Positions 27,241-35,549 of a stretch of 64,000 bases of DNA are shown in pieces. Made by a program: the position numbers and the translations under genes. The number at the start of each line of letters is the position of its first letter. The stretch's first letter is position 1. The stretch comes from Deltaproteobacteria bacterium (GTDB lineage Bacteria > Desulfobacterota > Desulfarculia > Desulfarculales > Desulfarculaceae): positions 1 to 64,000 of the forward strand of contig JAHLLK010000008.1 in assembly GCA_020444165.1 (NCBI GenBank). Reading direction: 5' to 3'. Below the pieces are notes generated by a model. It searched no databases. It saw only the letters and a list, made by a program, of their open reading frames with translations, and was not told the DNA's origin.

Positions 27241-28302
27241 ATGGGCGCCAAACCATCGGCATACGGCAAGTCCCCTCAGTCCAACCTCAGCGTGGTGGTG
27301 GCCGAGGGAGAGCCCTTGTTGCGCCAGGGAGCGGTGGACCTTCTGGAGCGGCTGGGTTTCCAAAACGTGGCCCAGGTTTCCAATGGGCCCCAGGCGGTGA
27401 ACCTTTTGAAGCGCGGCGGGGTGGACTTGGTGCTCTGCGGCTGGAACCTGCCGGAAGGCGGCGGCCTGGGGCTTATCCGGGCCGTGCGCGGGCACCGCGA
27501 GCTGTTCACCCTGCCGGTGGTGGTTCTGGTCCAGCACATCACCACCCGTGACGTGGTCAAAGCCGGCCGGGCCGGGGTCACTGATATCGTGCTCCTGCCC
27601 CTGTCGGGGCGCACCCTCTTGGAGAAGATCACCCAGGTCATGGACCCCCGGGCCGCGTCCCAGCGGGCCGAGGTGAGCATCCAGTTCCACCGGGGCCAGG
27701 AGCTGATGCAGGGCGAGGATTGGGAAAAGGCCCTGGCCTGCTTCCAGCGGGTCACCGAGACTTTTGAAAACGCCGAAGCCTACTACAACATGGGCTACAT
27801 CAAGGCGGCCCAGGAGCGCTACAACGAGGCGGTGGTGTATTTCCGCCGCGCCACCGAGCTGGACAGCACCTTTGCCCAGGCCTACCGCCAGATGGCCAAG
27901 TGCTATCAGGCCTTGGGGGACAACTCCCAGGCGGAAAACCTGTACACCAAGGCGGCCGATCTGTTCCTGGAGAACCAACTGGACGACACCGCCGAGGAGC
28001 TTTTGCAGGAGGTGTTGAAGCTCAACCCCAACGTGATCAACGTTTACAACAGCCTGGGCATCATCTACCGCCGCCGGGGCGATCACGACCGGGCGGTGCG
28101 CTGCTATCACAAGGCCTTGAAGGTCAACCCCCGCGACGAAAACATCTACTACAACATGGCCTACACCCTCCTGGAGTCCAAGAAGCCCGGGGTGGCGGCC
28201 AAGATCCTGGAAAAGGCCCTGGAACTGCGCCCGGACTTCCCCGAAGCCCAGAACATGATGCGGCTGTTGCGCAACTTGGGGACCTCCGCCCAGAACGCCT
28301 GA
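27241..28302 (+). CDS. Receiver-like domain plus TPR repeats, receiver degenerate
   Basis: A 353-residue cytosolic protein. Residues about 16-135 have the fold pattern of a response-regulator receiver, but the phosphorylation chemistry is missing: the Asp position is Gly67 in VLCGWNLP, the acidic pair reads AEGEP, the conserved Thr/Ser is Val in VVVLVQ and the Lys is Leu in VLLPLS. Residues about 145-345 hold five or so TPR repeats (for example AYYNMGYIKAAQERYNEAV and IYYNMAYTLLES), a protein-binding scaffold. It starts with AAAGG five bases before the ATG. It probably acts through protein contacts rather than phosphotransfer. Confidence 0.87.
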   Translation: MGAKPSAYGKSPQSNLSVVVAEGEPLLRQGAVDLLERLGFQNVAQVSNGPQAVNLLKRGGVDLVLCGWNLPEGGGLGLIRAVRGHRELFTLPVVVLVQHITTRDVVKAGRAGVTDIVLLPLSGRTLLEKITQVMDPRAASQRAEVSIQFHRGQELMQGEDWEKALACFQRVTETFENAEAYYNMGYIKAAQERYNEAVVYFRRATELDSTFAQAYRQMAKCYQALGDNSQAENLYTKAADLFLENQLDDTAEELLQEVLKLNPNVINVYNSLGIIYRRRGDHDRAVRCYHKALKVNPRDENIYYNMAYTLLESKKPGVAAKILEKALELRPDFPEAQNMMRLLRNLGTSAQNA

Positions 28303-28331
28303 AAGCCCGGCCGGGCGGGTCGCGCCCGGGC

Positions 28332-29918
28332 TCAGGGCCGCGGCGGGGTGGGGGCCGGACCGCCCAGGCGGGCCAGCAAGGTGTCCCGGCCCTGGCGGGC
28401 CTTGTGGTTCCAGGGCTGCACGGCCAAGAGATTGTCCGCCGCGGCCACGCCCTTTTCCAGCACCGCCCGCCGGGGGTCCTCTTGCTGCGCCTCGGCCAGG
28501 GCGCGGCTCATCTCGCTTTCCATGCGCTTTAAGGAAGACATGGTCTGGCTCAGGTCCTGGGAGCGTTGCAAAGCCTCCCGGAGCACCTCGGTGTCGTCCG
28601 GGCCAAAATAGGCCGCGGCGTTTTTGAGGCCGTAGTTCAAAAAACTCTGAGCCAGCTTGAACTCCCGAGCCCGGTGGCAGTCCCGGGCCAGGGCGAACAG
28701 CGCCCGTTTCTCCTCTTTTTTGGCCAGATCCCGGGTAACGGCCAGGTTCTGGCGGCGGATCTCCGCGGCCCAGGCCGGCGGGATCTGGGGGTGGTCCTGC
28801 TGGAAGGCGGCCAGCTCTCGGCGCGCCGCGGCGAAATTCCGCCGGCGCTGAGCCGTCCGCACCTGTTGCATGACCTGGTTAAGGGTGGCTTGGGTCTGGG
28901 CTTCTTCCCGGGCCAGACGCTCGGTCAAGGTGGCCAAACGCTCGCTGGCCGCCCCCAGCCCCCGGGCCTGGCCCAGCCGTTCCCGGGCCTGGACGAAATC
29001 TCGGGCGGCCAGGTATTTTTGGGCCTGGTCCAGGAGGGTGTTCTGGCGTTTCAGGTCCTCCTGCCAGCGGCGGAGCAGGGTGCCGGCGTCGGTGAGCCCC
29101 GGGTCCAGGGACTGGGCCTCCCGGGCCAGGGCCAGGGCCTGGGGCAGCCGGCCGCCGGCCCGCTCGCTGCGGGCCCGGGTCAGGAACAGGGCCGCGTCCT
29201 GGTGCTGCGCCGCCCGGGCCAGGTCAGCCGCCGAGATCTCCACCGCGAACACGGCTTCCCCCTGGCCCAAAACCAGGCCCTCGGCGTCCCGCACCTGCAC
29301 CATGAGCCGGTGGCGCCCGGTCTTTTGGGGAGTCACCTCGATCTCCGCACCCTGGGGCTGGATTATCGCCTCGGCGGGCCCCGGGCCCTGCCAGACATAC
29401 CCCAGCTCGCCGGCCGGGAGCGGGGGGCTCAGCCCGGCCCGGAAGCGGAGCTTCTGCCCCACGGCCAAGCGGTTGGCCGACTCCACCAGGCGCCCGTGGG
29501 ACCAGATGCCCGGCCGGGGACCCTGGGCTCCCCGGAAGCTCACCTGCACCTGAAAGGGCCGCACTTCCACCTGCACCGTGCAGCGGCCCCCGCCGCCCGG
29601 CTCCACGGTGAGGGACAGGGGGCCGGCCTTCAGGGGCACAAAGGTGAGGCTGGGGCCCTCCCGGCTGCCCTCCACCCGGGCCGCCGCGGCCGGAAGGGGC
29701 AGCCAGGTAGGCGGCGCGGCGTCGGTCTCGGCCAGGCCCGCCGAACTCAGGCTGGCCGTGGCCGGCTGGCCCACCAGGGGCCTGGGCGGGGTCACCTGTA
29801 TGCCGCAGGCCGGCGGCGCCGCCGGGGCCAGGGCCGGGAAACAGGCCCAAACGCCGACCAGGCCTCCAAGGACCCAGCGGAAAAAGCACGAAATTGCGGC
29901 GGTGGACCTGGCTTTCAT
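28332..29918 (-). CDS. Secreted protein: Ig-like N-terminal part, helical TPR-like C-terminal part
   Basis: A 528-residue exported protein that I do not recognise. The signal peptide spans about 1-34 (WVLGGLVGVWACFPALA). Residues 35-230 look beta-rich, with PKD/Ig-like strands (RPLVGQPATASLSS, LSLTVEPGGGGRCTVQVEV, KTGRHRLMVQVRDAEG). Residues 235-515 are helical with many Ala, Arg, Gln and Leu, consistent with TPR-like hairpins or coiled coils (LARAAQHQDAALFLTRARSE). It converges with the receiver-TPR gene across 29 bp. A role in periplasmic assembly or surface binding is possible. Confidence 0.75.
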   Translation of the reverse strand: MKARSTAAISCFFRWVLGGLVGVWACFPALAPAAPPACGIQVTPPRPLVGQPATASLSSAGLAETDAAPPTWLPLPAAAARVEGSREGPSLTFVPLKAGPLSLTVEPGGGGRCTVQVEVRPFQVQVSFRGAQGPRPGIWSHGRLVESANRLAVGQKLRFRAGLSPPLPAGELGYVWQGPGPAEAIIQPQGAEIEVTPQKTGRHRLMVQVRDAEGLVLGQGEAVFAVEISAADLARAAQHQDAALFLTRARSERAGGRLPQALALAREAQSLDPGLTDAGTLLRRWQEDLKRQNTLLDQAQKYLAARDFVQARERLGQARGLGAASERLATLTERLAREEAQTQATLNQVMQQVRTAQRRRNFAAARRELAAFQQDHPQIPPAWAAEIRRQNLAVTRDLAKKEEKRALFALARDCHRAREFKLAQSFLNYGLKNAAAYFGPDDTEVLREALQRSQDLSQTMSSLKRMESEMSRALAEAQQEDPRRAVLEKGVAAADNLLAVQPWNHKARQGRDTLLARLGGPAPTPPRP

Positions 29919-30006
29919 GGCATAACTTTACCACAACCCCGGGCCACGCCAGGGCCGGTGATCACCCTGGGGGCCCGGCCCGGCCGGCCCGGAACGCGGT
30001 GAGCGC

Positions 30007-30561
30007 ATGAGCGATAAAAAACCCCGCCGTTTCGTGGTGTTGGACCGCGACGGCACCATAATCAAGGACGCCCATTACCTGGCCGATCCCGCCGGGGTGG
30101 AGCTGTTGCCCGGCAGCCTGGCCGGCCTGGCCCGCTTGGCCGGCCTGGGGCTCGGCCTGGTGGTCATCAGCAACCAGTCCGGGGTGGGCCGCGGTTACTT
30201 CGGCCCGGCCGAGGTGGCCGCGGTCAACGCCCGGGTGGCCGAGCTCTTGGCCGCCGGCGGGGTGGCGGTGGCGGGCTGGTACTATTGCCCCCACACCCCG
30301 GAGGAAGGCTGCGCCTGCCGCAAGCCCGGCCCGGCCCTCTTGCTGCAAGCCGCCCGGGAACACGGCTTCGACCCGGCCCAGGCCTTTGTGGTGGGGGACA
30401 AGGCCGCCGACGTGGACCTGGGCCTGGGGGCCGGAGCCACGGCTATCCTGGTCCTCACCGGCCACGGCGCTGAAGCCGCAGAGACGGTGCGCCAACGGGC
30501 CGCCCGCGTGGCCCCCGACCTGGCCGCCGCGGCCGAGTTCATCGCCGGGTGTTTGGCATAG
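30007..30561 (+). CDS. gmhB: D-glycero-D-manno-heptose 1,7-bisphosphate 7-phosphatase
   Basis: A 184-residue HAD-family phosphatase for heptose precursors of lipopolysaccharide. The catalytic motif LDRDGT is at 12-17 (nucleophile Asp13), motif II SNQSGVGRG is near 55-63, and the zinc loop has Cys94, His96, Cys102 and Cys104 followed by RKP. KxGD-type motif III VVGDKAADV is also present. The other heptose genes are not in the window. Confidence 0.93.
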   Translation: MSDKKPRRFVVLDRDGTIIKDAHYLADPAGVELLPGSLAGLARLAGLGLGLVVISNQSGVGRGYFGPAEVAAVNARVAELLAAGGVAVAGWYYCPHTPEEGCACRKPGPALLLQAAREHGFDPAQAFVVGDKAADVDLGLGAGATAILVLTGHGAEAAETVRQRAARVAPDLAAAAEFIAGCLA

Positions 30562-30580
30562 GAGTTTGTGGGAGAAAAGA

Positions 30581-30623
30581 GAAGATGTGGGGGGAACCCC
30601 CTTCCCCCCAAAAACTTCATAGC
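30581..30623 (+). repeat. Short copy of the hairpin-plus-CTTCATAG repeat
   Basis: GAAGATGTGG leads into an 8-bp stem (GGGGGGAA 30589-30596 with 30602-30609), followed by CCCCCAAAAACTTCATAGC. It is the same layout as 14671-14750 and 16461-16560 but with a much shorter stem. It follows gmhB and may serve as its terminator. Confidence 0.65.
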
Positions 30624-30750
30624 TTTAGTCGGCAGGCTGTTTGGTATCCCGCTCTTGGGCCCCGGAATTTTGACCCCGGGCGCGGTTCGTGCCATAAATA
30701 GGGCAGCACCTGCACCACGGGGGACCAGCCCCCGGTCGGGGAGAACAACC

Positions 30751-31404
30751 ATGCAAAAATGGCTACGCGTGAGCAGAATCCTGGGCTGCGGCGTCCTGGC
30801 CCTCTGGGCGGCGCTGTGGTGGGCGGCGGCCCCGGCCCGGGCGGCGGGTTACCAGAACGAACCCGAGGGCTTCCGGGGGCTCAAATGGGGCACTCCCCTG
30901 GCCCAGGCGGGCAAGCTGGCCCCGGCCCGGGCCACCGGCCAAGTGCCCGAGGGCTTTGCCCTCTACACCAAGCCCGGGGAGGTCATGGACATCGGCGGGG
31001 CGGCCTTGACCAACCTCGAGTACGGCTTCTGGAACGGCCGCTTCGCCCTGGTGCGCATCTCCTTCCGCGGCCAGGCCAACTACCAAAAGCTGCAAAAGGC
31101 GGCGTTCAAGCATTTTGGCAAAGGCCGGAGCCGGAAAAACCCCAAGGGCCAGGAGTTCTGCTGGTGGGGTGACAAGACCCTGATGATCCTGTTCTTCCCC
31201 GGCGCGGCCCAGGCCCCGGGCGCCCCGGGCGCCCCGGGCGCGGCCGGCGTCCCCGGGGGCGCGGCCCCTGGCCTCGGCGGCGGGGCGGCCGGCGCCACAC
31301 CGGGCTCGGCTGGCGGCAAGGGAGAGTTCCTGCTGTATTCCCGGGAGATGATGATGCAGCGGGAAAAGGCCGCCGCCTCCAGCGGCAAGCGGGGCGGATT
31401 CTAG
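30751..31404 (+). CDS. Small secreted protein with Gly/Ala/Pro-rich tail
   Basis: A 217-residue exported protein, family unknown. Signal peptide about 1-32 (cleavage near ARAA-GY). The mature N-terminal half has the pattern EPEGFRGLKWGTPLAQ...YGFWNGRFALVRISF, which resembles small periplasmic proteins found in Desulfobacterota with a GLxWG motif; a DUF-type domain is likely. Residues about 152-190 are a collagen-like GAPGAPGAAG low-complexity stretch. The ATG at 30751 follows GGGGAG. Confidence 0.72.
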   Translation: MQKWLRVSRILGCGVLALWAALWWAAAPARAAGYQNEPEGFRGLKWGTPLAQAGKLAPARATGQVPEGFALYTKPGEVMDIGGAALTNLEYGFWNGRFALVRISFRGQANYQKLQKAAFKHFGKGRSRKNPKGQEFCWWGDKTLMILFFPGAAQAPGAPGAPGAAGVPGGAAPGLGGGAAGATPGSAGGKGEFLLYSREMMMQREKAAASSGKRGGF

Positions 31405-31579
31405 CCGCCCGCCCCTCCGGCTGGCCCAGACCCAGCCCCGGGGCCAAAGCCCGCGATCCCTTTGGCGGGCCGAGCCGTGCCCGAGCGGCGTGGCTCGCCC
31501 ACCCGTCTGCCCCCTGAGCGCCGGGAGAGCTGCCCGGCGCCACCTGCCCCGCTTGCGCCTCTCACGACAGGAGTGTGCC

Positions 31580-31984
31580 ATGACCAAGCGGCCCATCCGC
31601 ACCCCCAACGATTTCTTGGCTTTTTTCCAGGCCTTCAGCCGCCAGGACTGGGAGGAGACCCTGTCCTATCTGCACGAGGACTGCGTCTGGGACGCCACGG
31701 AGCAGCGTCTGAAGGGCCGCGAGGCCATCCGGGCCTATTGGACCGGCGCGCACGCCGCCATCCGGGAGAGCCTGAGCCCGCCCACCAACATCGCCTTCAC
31801 GGACACCGGGGCCTACTTGCAGACCACGTTCCGGCTGGAGTTCATCCAGAACGGCAGCTTCCTGGGCCAGAGCTATGTCCAGGGCAGCGTGGTGGAGGTG
31901 CCCTGCGTGGACGTCTACACCTTGGCCCCGGACGGGACCATCCAGGAGTGCCGGGTCTACCCCAAGTTCCGGCCGGGGACCTAA
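31580..31984 (+). CDS. SnoaL/NTF2-like domain protein
   Basis: A 134-residue single-domain protein with the NTF2-like cone fold pattern: an N-terminal helix (DFLAFFQAFSRQDWEETLSYL), then HEDCVWDATEQRLKGREAIRAYW, then long beta strands. The family contains isomerases, hydrolases and ligand-binding proteins, so function cannot be named. ATG 31580 has ACAGGAG about six bases upstream. The isochorismatase-like gene follows after 32 bp and is probably co-transcribed. Confidence 0.8.
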   Translation: MTKRPIRTPNDFLAFFQAFSRQDWEETLSYLHEDCVWDATEQRLKGREAIRAYWTGAHAAIRESLSPPTNIAFTDTGAYLQTTFRLEFIQNGSFLGQSYVQGSVVEVPCVDVYTLAPDGTIQECRVYPKFRPGT

Positions 31985-32016
31985 GCCAGACCCCGGGAAG
32001 CGGAAGGAGCCGGTTT

Positions 32017-32694
32017 ATGCCAGAGGCCAGCGTCAAGGCCTTGCGGGACAAGGCCTGCGAGTATGTGCACGGTTTGGGCCGCGGGGAGCATGTGTTCGAA
32101 CTGCGGGCCAGCCAGGCCGTGCTGGTGGTGGTGGATATGCAGAACTTCGTGTGCCGGCCGGCGCCGGGGCGGGAGTTGCCGGGCTTGGCCGAGGTGATGG
32201 AGCGCCTGAACTCCCTGGCCGCGGGGTGCCGCCTGCAGGGCATCCCCGTGGTGTGGCTGCGGCAGGTGTTCCACCGCCAGGCCGGCGGGGACGACGCGGG
32301 CCTGTATCGGCGCTTTCACCGGGAGCCTCTGGACCCCGGCCTGTTCGAGGGGGGCGAAGCCGCGGAGCTGTACGCCGGCATGCAGGTGGACCCGGCGCGG
32401 GACTATGTGGTGGCGAAAAACCGCTACAGCGCCCTTGCCCCCGGCTCCTCCCGCCTGGCCCAGGTGCTCGCCGGGCTAGGCCGGCGGCAGCTCATCCTGG
32501 GGGGCGCGGCCACCAACGTGTGCGTGGAGTCCACGGCCCGGGACGCCATGCAGCGGGGCTACGAAGTCACGGTGCTGGCCGACGCCACCACCGCCTTTGA
32601 CCCGCTTTTGCACGAGATCTCGCTCTTGAACCTCAAGCTGTTCTTTGGGGATGTGCGCACCGCGGCCGAGGTGGCCCGTGCGCTGTTTGCCTAG
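32017..32694 (+). CDS. Isochorismatase-family cysteine hydrolase
   Basis: A 225-residue hydrolase. The family triad is present: Asp40 (VVVDMQNF), Lys134 (VAKNRYSA) and Cys169 (AATNVCVEST), preceded by the cis-peptide segment GAAT. Such enzymes act on amides such as nicotinamide, N-carbamoyl compounds or peroxyureidoacrylate, or on isochorismate. The extra N-terminal ~30 residues (EYVHGL, HVFELR) are seen in N-carbamoyl/biuret-type hydrolases, but the substrate remains open. A GGAAGGAG precedes the ATG. Confidence 0.87.
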   Translation: MPEASVKALRDKACEYVHGLGRGEHVFELRASQAVLVVVDMQNFVCRPAPGRELPGLAEVMERLNSLAAGCRLQGIPVVWLRQVFHRQAGGDDAGLYRRFHREPLDPGLFEGGEAAELYAGMQVDPARDYVVAKNRYSALAPGSSRLAQVLAGLGRRQLILGGAATNVCVESTARDAMQRGYEVTVLADATTAFDPLLHEISLLNLKLFFGDVRTAAEVARALFA

Positions 32695-32770
32695 GCGCGG
32701 AACCTGCGCCACAGGGCCGGGGCCGCCGCCGGCCAGGCCCCGGGGCCCGCGGAATCGGGGTCTCCGGGCT

Positions 32771-32835
32771 GGCAGGCTGTTTTTCAACAGCCTGCTGGGC
32801 GCGCCATGGATGGACTTTTTCAACCCCCTGCTAGA
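32771..32835. mobile_element. Truncated copy of hairpin element A
   Basis: The right end (32816-32835) matches the right inverted terminus of the full element at 34074-34093 in 18 of 20 positions. The left part holds hairpin GCAGGCTGTT/AACAGCCTGC (32772-32781, 32786-32795). The middle is mostly deleted (about 65 bp against 163). The right terminus overlaps the 3' end of the XRE-cupin gene and provides its TAG stop. Confidence 0.75.
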
Positions 32836-33445
32836 AGGTCGGAGGGGTCACCGTCGCAATCAGGATGCTTTTTTGCCTGCTCAGATTGGCGTAAGAATGG
32901 TCGAACGAACTCGGATAATAGATGGTGTCGCCTTCGGTGAGGATATACTTTTCCGTGTCCCCTGTTTGAGGATTGGTTAAAATCACTTCCACTTTCCCCT
33001 GAATGATGTGCCCGAATTCTTCGCCTTCGTGATTGAAGGGGCCCATGGTGGCTCCGGGTTCCATGATGAACATTCCCGGCCACATCTTTTTGCCCTTGGC
33101 CCCGTGGACCAGGGACAACACCTTTACGTCATCCTTAAAGGAACGGATTCTTTTGGCTTCCTCGAACCGCACCACCCGGGAAGCCGTGGCAGGGGCGGCT
33201 TCCTCCTCCCTGGCCCTCTCCTCCTCCTCGTCCAGGTTGATGATGTCATTTATGGAAGTGCCATAATACTTCATGATTTTTTGGAGGTTCGCCAGGCTTA
33301 TCCCCGATTTGGAGTTTTCAACCAGGCTCAAAAAGGCAACCGAGATTCCCGTGGCGTCCGAGACATCCTGTAAAGTCTTGCCCTTGAGGTTGCGCAACGT
33401 TTTTAATTTTTTGCTGATGTCTTTCATTTCAGCCGCCTCCGCCAT
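32831..33445 (-). CDS. XRE-family regulator with C-terminal cupin domain
   Basis: A 204-residue transcription regulator. The helix-turn-helix occupies about 11-67 (KTLQDVSDATGISVAFLSLV). An acidic Glu/Ala linker follows (about 72-88). A cupin sensor domain spans about 100-204 (MEPGATMGPFNHEGEEFGHIIQGKVEV). ATG 33445 has GGGAG six bases upstream. The gene is less GC-rich than average and diverges from the BKACE gene across a repeat-filled region, so it probably controls that gene; the cupin may bind a small carboxylate. Its stop codon lies in a mobile-element remnant. Confidence 0.9.
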   Translation of the reverse strand: MAEAAEMKDISKKLKTLRNLKGKTLQDVSDATGISVAFLSLVENSKSGISLANLQKIMKYYGTSINDIINLDEEEERAREEEAAPATASRVVRFEEAKRIRSFKDDVKVLSLVHGAKGKKMWPGMFIMEPGATMGPFNHEGEEFGHIIQGKVEVILTNPQTGDTEKYILTEGDTIYYPSSFDHSYANLSRQKSILIATVTPPTF

Positions 33446-33506
33446 GGTGCGCTCCCAGGATAACCAGCCAGAAATATTTAAATAAAAATGATAGGTTAGG
33501 CTGTTT

Positions 33507-33536
33507 TTCATACCAGAGCGCAGCCCGGGCTGTCAA
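33507..33536 (-). promoter_or_regulatory. Promoter for the XRE-cupin gene
   Basis: On the minus strand TTGACA (33536-33531), 18-bp spacer and TATGAA (33512-33507). The start codon at 33445 is about 55 bases downstream of the expected transcription start. Confidence 0.6.
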
Positions 33537-33539
33537 CAG

Positions 33540-33896
33540 GCCTCCTGATTTTAAGATGTTGAAAACCGTCCGGCAGCGCCCAACCAAAAAATCATTAATA
33601 TCAAATAAATGCCCATAACAGCCCACCAACGCGAAAATAATTACATAATATTCAATATTGTGCTTGACTTTGGCTGATAATATTAAATAAATTAAAAAAG
33701 TATTTAACATACTGAAAAATGGCGTGGGATGATGCGCCCCCAAAGGCAGCCGCTCACGAAAGGGCAAGCTGCGTGAACAGGGGCCAAGCAGGGGAACTGC
33801 CTTTGACCCGGAGGCGTCCTTGGCCTTGGTCCTCCCCAGATCCCTTGCGCTATTTCCCGCCAAGCGGCGTCAGAAGACTTCGCCTGAACCAAGTTG
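33540..33896. other. AT-rich gene-free stretch
   Basis: About 200 bases (33540-33720) are strongly AT-rich compared with the surrounding DNA, and the rest returns to normal. Short open frames here have no ribosome-binding site or family similarity. Nothing else is recognised. Confidence 0.6.
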
Positions 33897-34308
33897 AGGC
33901 CGATGCACGGCAATTGTGAAAGTATTGATGTCTAGCAGGCTGTTGAAAAACGGCCTGCTAGGCGCGCCAGGGATGGCGCGCCAAATTGCGCGTCTTTGAA
34001 AAAGCAAGCAATTTGCCAAACTTGACAAAACCACGCTTTTGTCAAGTTTGGTTGAAAAAGGCCATGGAGGTACTTTTTCAACATCCTGCTAGACAGTCAG
34101 TTACCAAACATTTTGTCGGTTCGTTGTGTGCAACCGGCCTCGGGCGGGTCAAGGATTCACCCCAAGCTAGCAAGGCTAGCTTGGGGAACCCGGGGATGGC
34201 CCGCCAAATCACGGGCCTGAAAGGCTAGTTGTTAGCGCTGGTTGGCAAAACAACGCTTTTGCCGGCTAGCTTATGATGCCCGACGCGGGACGCACCGTGC
34301 ATCACCCT
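33897..34308. mobile_element. Hairpin element C, copy interrupted by element A
   Basis: Imperfect inverted ends AGGCCGATGCACGG (33897-33910) and the complement of AGGGTGATGCACGG (34295-34308) match in 12 of 14 positions. The inside aligns with the intact copy at 56625-56879, except for 33931-34093, which is element A. Core stems include CCCCAAGCTAGC (34161-34172 region) with its complement and a GGTTGGCAAAA...TTTTGCCGGC hairpin. Flanks CAAGTTG and CGTGTTC are a poor match, so any target duplication has decayed. The right end lies 34 bases before the BKACE start codon. Confidence 0.75.
33931..34093. mobile_element. Hairpin element A, full copy
   Basis: A 163-bp element. Its 20-bp inverted ends (33931-33950 and 34074-34093) match in 19 positions and begin TCTAGCAGG. 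Inside, hairpins follow each other almost without gaps: 33933-33960; 33961-33982 (GGCGCGCCA/TGGCGCGCC); 33983-34014; 34016-34051 (15-bp perfect stem, loop CCACGC); 34052-34081. No protein is encoded. It probably moved with help from a transposase encoded elsewhere. Confidence 0.8.
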
Positions 34309-34342
34309 CGTGTTCGCAACGTATCAAAAGGAGAGGGTTGCC

Positions 34343-35395
34343 ATGGCGAAAGACAAGGTGAATTGGGAGTGGGTAAACGAATGGAAAAAGGATCCCAACC
34401 CCTTGGGAATGAGCGAGGAGTTCAAGTGCCTCTGGATTCCCTACGGGCTTCCCGAGATCGTCGACCCCGTGGGCACCAAGTTCGGTATCGGGGTGGATGT
34501 GCAGCCCAAATGGAACATTCCCCAAAAGGTTTTCATTTCCCAGACTGTCGTGGGCGCGTTCTACAGCAAGCAGGGCAACCCCAACCATCCGATCGCGGCC
34601 GATGACATCCGGGACCAAGCCCTGGCCTGTCTGGAAGCCGGGGCCCCCAACATTCACATCCACGTCCGCGATGAGGATGGCTACAACGTCCTGGACCCCG
34701 AGCTGTTCCACTATGTGATCGATCCGATCCGGAAGGCCTTTCCCGACCGGCTGGTCTGCGGTTGCATGGTGCCGTTCCAAAGCGGGGAGTGGCCCAAATT
34801 CATCGAGTGCATGGAAGACGGCCTGTTCGATCAGACCCCCATCAACACCGTCGCGGCCTTCTGCGGGGACACCCTGTTCTGCAAGCCGCCCCACGTCATG
34901 ATCGAGAAGACCCGGATTTGCCAGGAGCTGGGCTGCAAGCCGCAGATCGCGGTGTACAGCGACGGCGATATCGACAACGCTCATCGCTACCTCATCAGGA
35001 CCGGCCTGCTGGAAAAACCCTACTACTGGATCATCCTTCCCACCCTGCCCGGCGGGTCGCCCATGCAAAACCCCAAAGCCATGGTGGAAGTACTGATGCA
35101 CTACACCAACCGGATCAAGGAAATCGATGAGGATTCCCAGATCGTGGTGTGCGCCTCGGGACGCGCCTCTTCCTATCTCACCACCTTCGCCCTGCTCCTG
35201 GGCCTCCATATCCGGGTGGGCATGGAGGACTCCGTCTGGCGTTGGCCGCACCGCGATGAAAAGATCAAGCACAACCTGGAAACTTTTGAATCCGCCAAGC
35301 AGATGGTCGGACTGCTCGGCCGGGAGATCATTTCTCCGGACGAGTGGAGAACCCTGCTGAAGATGCGGAAACCCGGCGGCAAGCTGGACAAGTGA
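34343..35395 (+). CDS. BKACE family enzyme (3-keto-5-aminohexanoate cleavage enzyme-like)
   Basis: A 350-residue beta-keto acid cleavage enzyme. The family condenses a beta-keto acid with acetyl-CoA, giving acetoacetate and a new CoA ester, using a divalent metal in a TIM barrel. Visible motifs: QTVVGAFYSKQGNPNHPI (about 67-84), metal-binding His105 and His107 in NIHIHVRDEDG, and GMEDSVW near the C-terminus. The true substrate cannot be read from sequence. The start is supported by AAAGGAGAG. The neighbouring acetoacetyl-CoA synthetase, which would use its product, is a pseudogene. Confidence 0.9.
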   Translation: MAKDKVNWEWVNEWKKDPNPLGMSEEFKCLWIPYGLPEIVDPVGTKFGIGVDVQPKWNIPQKVFISQTVVGAFYSKQGNPNHPIAADDIRDQALACLEAGAPNIHIHVRDEDGYNVLDPELFHYVIDPIRKAFPDRLVCGCMVPFQSGEWPKFIECMEDGLFDQTPINTVAAFCGDTLFCKPPHVMIEKTRICQELGCKPQIAVYSDGDIDNAHRYLIRTGLLEKPYYWIILPTLPGGSPMQNPKAMVEVLMHYTNRIKEIDEDSQIVVCASGRASSYLTTFALLLGLHIRVGMEDSVWRWPHRDEKIKHNLETFESAKQMVGLLGREIISPDEWRTLLKMRKPGGKLDK

Positions 35396-35403
35396 GCCGC
35401 GGC

Positions 35404-35447
35404 CCCCGGCTGGGCAGAAGGGGCGCCGCTCCCCTGCCCAGCCGGGG
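35404..35447 (+). terminator. GC-rich hairpin after the BKACE gene
   Basis: A 14-bp perfect stem, CCCCGGCTGGGCAG (35404-35417) with 35434-35447. It lacks a T-run, so termination is only likely, not certain. Confidence 0.5.
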
Positions 35448-35549
35448 CGGGCCCGCCGCGCGAGCTAGGCGATGCGCGGCCACGGCGGAGTGTGACGGCC
35501 GGGTCTCCCACGGGTCAACGCGGCCGGATGACGTAACAAGGGGGAGTCG

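Noticed and set aside
31462..32694. A single protein spanning the SnoaL-like and isochorismatase genes
   Set aside because: The isochorismatase frame is open upstream by chance. Its own start at 32017 has GGAAGGAG, and the SnoaL-like protein lies in another frame.
33540..33900. Short open frames in the AT-rich stretch upstream of the XRE-cupin gene
   Set aside because: No ribosome-binding sites, no family patterns and overlap with promoter sequence.
33931..34093. Rho-independent terminators as the sole explanation of the hairpin elements
   Set aside because: They have defined inverted ends, multiple hairpins, no T-runs at the right place, and target duplications in two copies.
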